DNA of 11,000 bases, from NCBI GenBank assembly GCA_964472425.1, contig CAYYLF010000054.1:1-11000 (forward strand). The letters run 5' to 3'. The position numbers were made by a program, and so were the translations under genes. The first letter of the stretch is position 1. Each line of letters begins with the position of its first letter. Under the pieces are notes generated by a model that was not told the DNA's origin, did no database searches, and saw only the letters and a program-made list of their open reading frames with translations. Source of the DNA: RUG11867 sp964472425 (GTDB lineage Bacteria; Bacillota_I; Bacilli_A; RF39; UBA660). This document shows positions 5,879 through 11,000 of this stretch, one piece after another.

Positions 5879-7843
5879 ATGAAAGTACGTAAGACTAATG
5901 ATAAAGGTTTTACTCTAGTGGAAGTAATCGTCGTAGTGGCTTTACTCGTCGTCATTGCGGGATTATTTGCAGTCAACATGATAAATACACTCAACAAGAA
6001 CAAAGATGAAGGCAACAAGGGAGTCATTTCAGAAATTACCTCGGCGGCCGATGCGTATGTCGCCGCCAATCCGGAAGAAGTAGAGAAGCTTTACAACGGA
6101 TTTGGTTATGTCGACATCGAGATTGGCGAGCTCAGAGACGCTGGTTTCTTGAGTGAAAAAATTAAGGATGCCGAGACCGGAAAAGTAATTCCGGATGAGG
6201 AAATCGTAAGGGTCAAGTTGGACTTGGGAGATTATCTCGACTTCACTTATCCGGTCGATCCAGAGGAGAAGGATATCAAGGCTTGGACGATGGTAGCGGA
6301 GCCTTTGACAATCGAGTACGACAAGTCTACCGATTCGGCGACTTGGTGTGCGAATAATCAAAACAAGTTCAGCGGTTTGTACGATGCGAACTATGTCAAC
6401 ATGAAAAATTATGCAGAGGTGACGAGTAAACTCTACGTAATGGACAATAGTGCTGATAAGAGCGGCGAGATGTACGGTAAAGAAGGGGCAAATCAAGATT
6501 ATTTTAGAGATTTGAAGTTGCAGGCAGAGGAGTGCAATGTCAACCCTCAGAAAGCCGGGACATACAACATAACATACAAGTATTTGGACCCAGATTTGAA
6601 GACAGAGAAGACATACAATAGACCAGTTTATGTCAAGACTTCGACGAGCGACGTCATTTCGTTCACGGCAGTCATAAACGATGGTAAACCTATAATGCTT
6701 GGAGCGAAGGATGTTCCTATCACGATTACCGAGACTTATAAGGATGGAACGACAGGGATTTTGGAAAGCACAACCGACAGTTTGAATGCGATAGAGTACG
6801 AAATAGAGAAATTCGATACTTCGGTCGTCGGTTCGAGAAATGCGGTCGTCACGACTTCGAAGACGAATTCGGATGGTTCTAAACCGGAAGCTCAGCAGCC
6901 TCCTTACAAAGTCACGGATTCGTTCATCGAAATATTGGCAGGTTCACCTGATTGTACTACTTCGACGACTTCGGGAACGAAATGTTACTACCGAGGCGAG
7001 CAGGAAGGTAACTATGTCGATTATTACGGCAAGATATTCAGAATTTACGTAATAGATAAAGAGACGAATACGATGGGTATCATCTACGATCAAGATTACG
7101 TCGTCGAGCCTTATGGACAGTTAGGTGGATGCTTCAGCGGATGTTGTAACAACGGTCGTTATGCATACATTTCATTGGGAGATTATAACAGAGGCTTCTC
7201 AAAGACGATGGATACGCACTTGAACAGTTTCTACAATTCGTTGAATCGCGGTAGCAGTTTGAGATATTTACAATCACAAACGTTTACAAGTTTCTACAAC
7301 GAGGAAGATTATTCGTTGAGAACTAACCACAATTATGCGAACCAATTGAGCGTATATGGACACATTACAAATTTGGCAGTCAAAACTAAGACGATGACTA
7401 CCAAGGTCGCTTTATTGCAAGCATCCGATTATTCGGAGATAGCAAATTGTAGTAGTCAACAAAAATGTATAACTGACACGATTTGTTCGGATAGTACGAG
7501 CAGCAGGAACAATTGTTTCACGGGCACGTTCTGTACTCCTGAATATACATGTAAAGATACGACTAACTATTTGAACAAAGGAACCGATTTCTGGTTATTA
7601 GATTTCTATAGCGTCAGACTCGGAGTCGGAGCGTACAACGGTGGTGTGAATGCAGCCGAAGCTCAAGAGTTCAAAGTTACAGCTAGTGGCGACGTGTCTC
7701 ATGATGGTGCGACTAAAGCCCAAGGTTCTCAAACACCGATAATAAATAGAAACGGTGTCAGACCTACTGTGTCACTCAACAATCCTAAGATACTAAGTGG
7801 TGATGGAACAAAGGATGCTCCATACGTAGTAAGTGTGAATTAA
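5879..7843 (+). CDS. Large prepilin-type protein with cysteine-rich C-terminal half and DUF6273-like end
   Basis: Predicted 654-residue protein. The leader MKVRKTNDKG|FTLVEV is a canonical prepilin site (Gly10, Glu15 at +5), followed by a hydrophobic helix to about residue 32. Residues of about 35-120 form a pilin-like module with the same pattern as gene 1: AA-x-x-Y in the helix, later [GE]-[DE]-L-x-x-x-G-[YF] and a lysine/aspartate turn. Around 220-250, AGTYNITYKYLD resembles Ig-like surface domains. The C-terminal half holds 11 cysteines, including GGCFSGCC and a dense cluster just before the end. The last 85 residues (FWLLDFY with Trp572, then GVRPTVSLNN from about 626, then GDGTKDAPYVV) look like the DUF6273-type domain of Firmicute surface proteins. 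No sorting signal. Far longer than ordinary pilins; a minor-pilin or tip-adhesin role is inference. Gene 5 starts 10 nt downstream. Confidence 0.87.
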   Translation: MKVRKTNDKGFTLVEVIVVVALLVVIAGLFAVNMINTLNKNKDEGNKGVISEITSAADAYVAANPEEVEKLYNGFGYVDIEIGELRDAGFLSEKIKDAETGKVIPDEEIVRVKLDLGDYLDFTYPVDPEEKDIKAWTMVAEPLTIEYDKSTDSATWCANNQNKFSGLYDANYVNMKNYAEVTSKLYVMDNSADKSGEMYGKEGANQDYFRDLKLQAEECNVNPQKAGTYNITYKYLDPDLKTEKTYNRPVYVKTSTSDVISFTAVINDGKPIMLGAKDVPITITETYKDGTTGILESTTDSLNAIEYEIEKFDTSVVGSRNAVVTTSKTNSDGSKPEAQQPPYKVTDSFIEILAGSPDCTTSTTSGTKCYYRGEQEGNYVDYYGKIFRIYVIDKETNTMGIIYDQDYVVEPYGQLGGCFSGCCNNGRYAYISLGDYNRGFSKTMDTHLNSFYNSLNRGSSLRYLQSQTFTSFYNEEDYSLRTNHNYANQLSVYGHITNLAVKTKTMTTKVALLQASDYSEIANCSSQQKCITDTICSDSTSSRNNCFTGTFCTPEYTCKDTTNYLNKGTDFWLLDFYSVRLGVGAYNGGVNAAEAQEFKVTASGDVSHDGATKAQGSQTPIINRNGVRPTVSLNNPKILSGDGTKDAPYVVSVN

Positions 7844-7853
7844 GGGGTAAGTT

Positions 7854-9740
7854 ATGAAAGATAATAAGAAAAAAGTTATAATGTGCGGATGCATACTTAT
7901 AGCAGTATTGGTAGTATTGATATTAGTATTGGTTTTCGGTAAGAAAATCGACGATTTGACTGGACCGAGTGGCGACAATCACGTCGTCGCTTCCCTCGAG
8001 TCGGGAAGCCAAGCGGAGGTCGACAAACTCATCAAGGAAGATTTGGAAAACAACAAGTACAAATTGAAGGATGCGAGAATCTATTTGAATCCTTATGGTG
8101 GTTCTCCATTGTCGGGTTTAATTGCTTTCCATACGGAGAAGGCGACAACTTCCAAAGTTACAGTGAAGGGCAAGCACGAGGACGACATAGTCGTCGAGTA
8201 CGATGCGGCGAAGGATCATTATCTTCCGGTGTATGCTCTCTATGCGAATTATGAGAACAAGGTCGAAGTCGAATTAGGCGACGGTTCTAAGGAGACTTTC
8301 ACGATTCCAATGGGAATTTTGGAGAGTACTCCTCGCGTCATAGCTAACGAAACGAAAGAAGGAGTTAGTAAGGACGGATTGTATTTCGTCACTTCTCCAA
8401 TCAACATGCGTTCTTTTGCCGTCGATGCATACGGCGAGATTAGATGGTATGCAGAAACTAGTATGTATCACAACATAGTCGAACTCGAAAATGGTCACTT
8501 GTTGGTAGGTACTTCCAACTTCAACAACGACGGGCTCAGTACTCAGTTGGTCGAAGTGGATTACATAGGAAGAGTGTACAAGACGTACGACATCGAGGAA
8601 GGATATTTGAACGACTTCTTCGTCAAGGACGATGGCAACATAATCTTGGCATCTAAAAATAAGGATAGAAAGACTTATTCCGATTACATCATCGAGATAG
8701 ATGGAAAGACCGGTAAGGTCGTCAAGGTCTGGGATGTCTTCAAGAAGTTAGAGGAAATCGACCAATTGTTCGTCAACGAAATCGACCGAAACGATTATTT
8801 CTACAATTCGGGAATCGAGTATTATGAAGATAGCGATTCATTGCTCCTCACTTATTGGGGCGGAGAGTTCGTCATCAATTTATCATACAAGGATGGCTCA
8901 ATCAAATGGATATTCTCTAATCCGGATAATTTCTCACAGTTGTTCGACAGCGTGTTGTTGAAGGGCGGCGAGGGATTCGTATATCCTAAGGCTATGCATT
9001 CGGCAAGTTTGGATGGAGATACTTTGAAGGTGTTCGACAACGGTTACAGTACTAACGCGAACAATACTAATTCGGCAAATTTAATCGGTTCATATTCAAG
9101 TGCGAATACTTACAAGATAAACGGTAAGAACATAACACTCGCTAGTACGATAGATGAAGACAAGAAATTCTTCAGTTATGCACTTGGCGATTACGAGATT
9201 GTAAACGACAAAGATGAGATAGTCTTGTACGGTAGAGAATTCATCGATTTGGATTATGCGTCTGGTGTCAATATCAACGATTACGACAAGTTCGGTTCTA
9301 GAATGATAGAAAAAATCGATGGAGAGACCGTCGTAGATTTGGATTTTGGGTGGGCCACTTACAGTGTCAACAAAATCAATTTGAATGGAAAGGCCGTGTT
9401 CTCTTTCGATAACATGGAAGGATTCACGACTAGAGAACCATCTGCTAAAGAATCTATCTCGACAGATATTCAGAATATGATCAATTCTTCTAACGCGAGT
9501 GTTCCTTACGAGTTCGGATATTCAAAGGGTATGATTGAACACAACGTCGTCTTTATGGATAGCGACGAGGTCAAGTTGGTTCTCGTCAAGGACAACAAAG
9601 AAGGATACGTGTACAATCTCAAAGAAAAGGACAAAGAAGCAAACAAAATCGTCACAGATATACCTTCAGGAAAGTACTATGTCTACGTTTTAGAAAATGG
9701 AGAAATGTACAAGACTGATAGTTATCTCGAGATAAAATAG
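7854..9740 (+). CDS. Membrane-anchored arylsulfotransferase (AssT) family protein, catalytic residues partly missing
   Basis: Predicted 628-residue protein with one N-terminal helix (about residues 8-28) and an extracellular body. NPYGGSPLSGLI at 79-90 is the hallmark of the AssT N-terminal beta-sandwich. Propeller segments follow: MYHNIVELENGHLL (His206), DSLLLTYWGG (326-337), and MHSAS before TLKVFDNG (His382). In E. coli AssT, sulfate passes through His436 with His252, His356 and Arg374 assisting. By hand alignment His206 and His382 match the first and last. The position of His356 is Tyr317 (DYFYNSG), and the usual Ser-Ser-Arg is Thr333-Tyr334-Trp335. The enzyme may be inactive or altered. 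Residues of about 548-628 are an extra C-terminal domain. The Shine-Dalgarno AAGGGG (7842-7847) overlaps the gene 4 stop. Family placement is fairly sure; activity is doubtful. Confidence 0.85.
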   Translation: MKDNKKKVIMCGCILIAVLVVLILVLVFGKKIDDLTGPSGDNHVVASLESGSQAEVDKLIKEDLENNKYKLKDARIYLNPYGGSPLSGLIAFHTEKATTSKVTVKGKHEDDIVVEYDAAKDHYLPVYALYANYENKVEVELGDGSKETFTIPMGILESTPRVIANETKEGVSKDGLYFVTSPINMRSFAVDAYGEIRWYAETSMYHNIVELENGHLLVGTSNFNNDGLSTQLVEVDYIGRVYKTYDIEEGYLNDFFVKDDGNIILASKNKDRKTYSDYIIEIDGKTGKVVKVWDVFKKLEEIDQLFVNEIDRNDYFYNSGIEYYEDSDSLLLTYWGGEFVINLSYKDGSIKWIFSNPDNFSQLFDSVLLKGGEGFVYPKAMHSASLDGDTLKVFDNGYSTNANNTNSANLIGSYSSANTYKINGKNITLASTIDEDKKFFSYALGDYEIVNDKDEIVLYGREFIDLDYASGVNINDYDKFGSRMIEKIDGETVVDLDFGWATYSVNKINLNGKAVFSFDNMEGFTTREPSAKESISTDIQNMINSSNASVPYEFGYSKGMIEHNVVFMDSDEVKLVLVKDNKEGYVYNLKEKDKEANKIVTDIPSGKYYVYVLENGEMYKTDSYLEIK

Positions 9741-9746
9741 TATGGG

Positions 9747-9772
9747 AAAATCGCCATTAGGCGGTTTTTTTT
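9747..9772 (+). terminator. Rho-independent terminator closing the cluster
   Basis: A 9-bp stem (9747-9755 with 9760-9768, one G-T pair) closes an ATTA loop and runs into eight T (9765-9772). The A residues before the stem pair with the T tract. It starts 7 nt after the gene 5 stop. Confidence 0.9.
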
Positions 9773-9794
9773 GACATTTTTTTTGATTCTTTTT

Positions 9795-9803
9795 TGTTAT
9801 AAT
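9795..9803 (+). promoter_or_regulatory. Extended -10 promoter candidate for gene 6
   Basis: TGTTATAAT contains a perfect TATAAT (9798-9803) with the extended -10 TG one base upstream. A perfect TTGACA (9771-9776) lies 21 bases before the -10, too far for a standard -35, and overlaps the end of the gene 5 terminator T tract. Transcription would start near 9810 and give a leader of about 98 nt. Confidence 0.6.
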
Positions 9804-9831
9804 GAACTGCAATCTAAAGATTAAGTGCATA

Positions 9832-9860
9832 TTGCGATTTTTGATAAAGAATGATATCAT
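9832..9860 (+). promoter_or_regulatory. Second promoter candidate for gene 6
   Basis: TTGCGA (9832-9837, four of six) and TATCAT (9855-9860, five of six) are 17 bases apart. The -10 lies inside the palindrome at 9850-9861, so a protein bound there could block it. Transcription would start near 9867, about 40 nt before the ATG. Confidence 0.4.
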
Positions 9861-9876
9861 TATGCTAGCATGATAT
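9850..9876. promoter_or_regulatory. Nested palindromes, operator-like
   Basis: Three symmetric elements overlap: AATGATATCATT (9850-9861, perfect 12-bp palindrome), ATGCTAGCAT (9862-9871, perfect 10-bp palindrome), and an inverted repeat ATATCAT/ATGATAT (9854-9860 with 9870-9876) around a 9-bp centre. The heptamer ATGATAT occurs three times counting both strands. The site lies 31 nt before the gene 6 start and covers a candidate -10, as a repressor site would. It has no T tract, so it is not a terminator. Confidence 0.5.
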
Positions 9877-9907
9877 GAAAATAGAGTATTAAGTGAGGTC
9901 GAGATTT

Positions 9908-11000
9908 ATGGATTCGAAAGCTAAGAAAATGAAGTTAGAAACGAAAAGGTTAATTTGTTTATTGATAGTAATTGCCTCAATTTTGACAATTGTAGGAACA
10001 GTCAGTTATGCATACTTCACGACGGCTGGTAGACAGAACCCCGTCTCGGGTGGTTTTACGACCGCGACTATGTCTTTGAAGTTTTCGGATAACGACAATG
10101 GTCTAGATGTCAAACTCTCTTTAGGTGAAACGGCCACGAAGAAGTTCACTATAGAGAACACCGGTACAGTAGAAGCCAGTATGAGTATAGACTGGGTAGA
10201 CTTGGTCAACACTTATACCAACGGGTCACTTACATATAGACTCACGATGAGTGAAACGGAAGATGGAGAGTACAGAGAAGTTATACCCAAGACGAACGTA
10301 CCAGTCTCGAGTACTCCAATCAAGAGGATGATGGACAGCGAGATAAGTGTCCCAGCCGGAGAGACATATTACTACAATCTAGAAGTAACTTTCAACAACT
10401 TGGAAGAAGACCAGAGTAGCGATATAAATGCCGTATTCCATAGTTACTTTGGAGCAGGACAGATATCTAGATACAGATACTATAAGCTAAGTGTCAATCC
10501 AAATGGAGGAGTATGGGATACATACTCGAGTACACAAGAGTACCTTCTCAAGAACAATGAGACCAAGACGATAAACAATCCGACGAGAGTAGGATACACC
10601 TTCGATGGATGGGACATAGTAGGAAACAGTTCAACCTTAGAAGGAAACACCTTCTCGATGGGAATAGAAGATTCTAGTCTCATAGCCAAGTGGTCAGTAA
10701 ACTCATACAACTTGACGATAGACCCTAACGGAGGCTCATACGAAGGAGATCTAACGAAGTCAGTAGAGTACGGTTCTAGCGTTTCAGTAGTCGAACCGAC
10801 TAGGGAAGGATACACATTCACAGGTTGGGATGTGAGTGGAGGGACACTCAATGGTACGACTTATACGATGAGCGAAGCGAAAGATGCGACCCTTACAGCG
10901 ACATGGCAAATCAATAACTATAAATACATAGTTTATCACAACAAGATGAACGTAAATGGAGTAGGATATACGAGAGTAGAGGCGGATACGGACGAAGGGG
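9908..11000 (+). CDS. SipW/TasA-type secreted protein with InlB-type repeats (3' end outside window)
   Basis: 364 codons are visible and the frame is open at the right edge. GAGGT (9895-9899) lies 8 nt before ATG-9908. Residues of about 1-37 are a basic N-terminus and hydrophobic segment ending VGTVSYAYFT, the form of SipW-dependent signal peptides of TasA and camelysin-like proteins. Residues of about 40-190 resemble the TasA/camelysin beta domain, with LSLGETATKKFTIENTGT matching its usual 'tension' strand pair. Two InlB/Listeria-Bacteroides repeats follow (193-264 and 268-333). From 336, YKYIVYHNKMNV begins a further module often found after such repeats. All ten arginine codons seen are AGA/AGG, unlike genes 1-5, which also use CGN freely. 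Likely a secreted surface or matrix protein; the cell-wall anchor, if any, would be beyond the window. It has its own promoter region after a terminator. Confidence 0.87.
   Translation, partial: MDSKAKKMKLETKRLICLLIVIASILTIVGTVSYAYFTTAGRQNPVSGGFTTATMSLKFSDNDNGLDVKLSLGETATKKFTIENTGTVEASMSIDWVDLVNTYTNGSLTYRLTMSETEDGEYREVIPKTNVPVSSTPIKRMMDSEISVPAGETYYYNLEVTFNNLEEDQSSDINAVFHSYFGAGQISRYRYYKLSVNPNGGVWDTYSSTQEYLLKNNETKTINNPTRVGYTFDGWDIVGNSSTLEGNTFSMGIEDSSLIAKWSVNSYNLTIDPNGGSYEGDLTKSVEYGSSVSVVEPTREGYTFTGWDVSGGTLNGTTYTMSEAKDATLTATWQINNYKYIVYHNKMNVNGVGYTRVEADTDEG
10484..10906 (+). repeat. Two InlB B-repeat (Listeria-Bacteroides) units
   Basis: Both units follow the family pattern: a strand, then [ND]PNGG, then a variable loop, PTR-x-GYTF-x-GW, and an end in A-[KT]-W. 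Unit 1 runs from KLSVNPNGG to IAKW; unit 2 from NLTIDPNGG to TATW. The beta-grasp-like modules are common in secreted Gram-positive surface proteins. Confidence 0.9.

Noticed and set aside
6029..6496. 155-codon open frame on the minus strand within gene 4
   Set aside because: It lies opposite a well-supported prepilin-type gene and shows no domain or start signal.
7854..7950. Lipobox at the gene 5 N-terminus (cysteines in VIMCGC)
   Set aside because: The cysteines lie before the hydrophobic segment, not after it, so this is a membrane anchor rather than a lipoprotein signal.
9771..9803. TTGACA with TATAAT as one standard promoter
   Set aside because: The spacer is 21 bases, outside the usual 16-18. 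The -10 is better explained as an extended -10 element.

Overview
The window looks like a surface-protein locus of a Gram-positive, low-to-moderate GC bacterium, most plausibly an uncultured gut Bacilli or Mollicutes-related Firmicute. This rests on the sigma-A-like promoters and strong Shine-Dalgarno sites, a streptococcal-style KAFTL prepilin site, BspA-type leucine-rich repeats, InlB-type repeats and a SipW-type signal peptide. TGA acts as a stop at 4433-4435, so the code is the standard bacterial one. The taxon is an inference from protein style, not a match. All supported genes lie on the + strand; I see no RNA gene, CRISPR array, transposase or integrase.

Layout. Bases 1-75 hold the end of an upstream unit with a terminator hairpin. 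A promoter (89-117) drives gene 1 (149-4435), a 1428-residue protein with a type IV prepilin N-terminus followed by Ig-like repeats and a long BspA-type leucine-rich repeat region. Gene 2 (4449-5135) and gene 3 (5125-5793) follow, 13 nt downstream and with an 11-nt overlap. They are diverged paralogues with one membrane helix and a small extracellular domain. After an 85-nt gap comes gene 4 (5879-7843), a second large prepilin-type protein with a cysteine-rich C-terminal half. Gene 5 (7854-9740), 10 nt further on, is a membrane-anchored member of the arylsulfotransferase (AssT) family. A strong terminator (9747-9772) closes the cluster. A separate regulatory region with two promoter candidates and a nested palindrome leads to gene 6 (9908 to beyond the window end), a SipW/TasA-type secreted protein carrying InlB/Listeria-Bacteroides repeats.

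How the genes may work together. All five genes of the first cluster encode proteins with a short basic N-terminus, one hydrophobic helix and a large extracellular part. Two of them have prepilin peptidase sites and a shared pilin-like N-terminal module joined to different, very large C-terminal modules. My reading is a set of pseudopilin-anchored surface proteins with small accessory membrane proteins, possibly displayed by a type IV pilus or competence-like machine encoded elsewhere. No prepilin peptidase, pilus ATPase or platform protein lies in the window. The AssT-like protein appears to lack two of the family's four catalytic residues, so it may be a binding propeller rather than an enzyme. 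Gene 6 is probably an independent adhesin or matrix protein.
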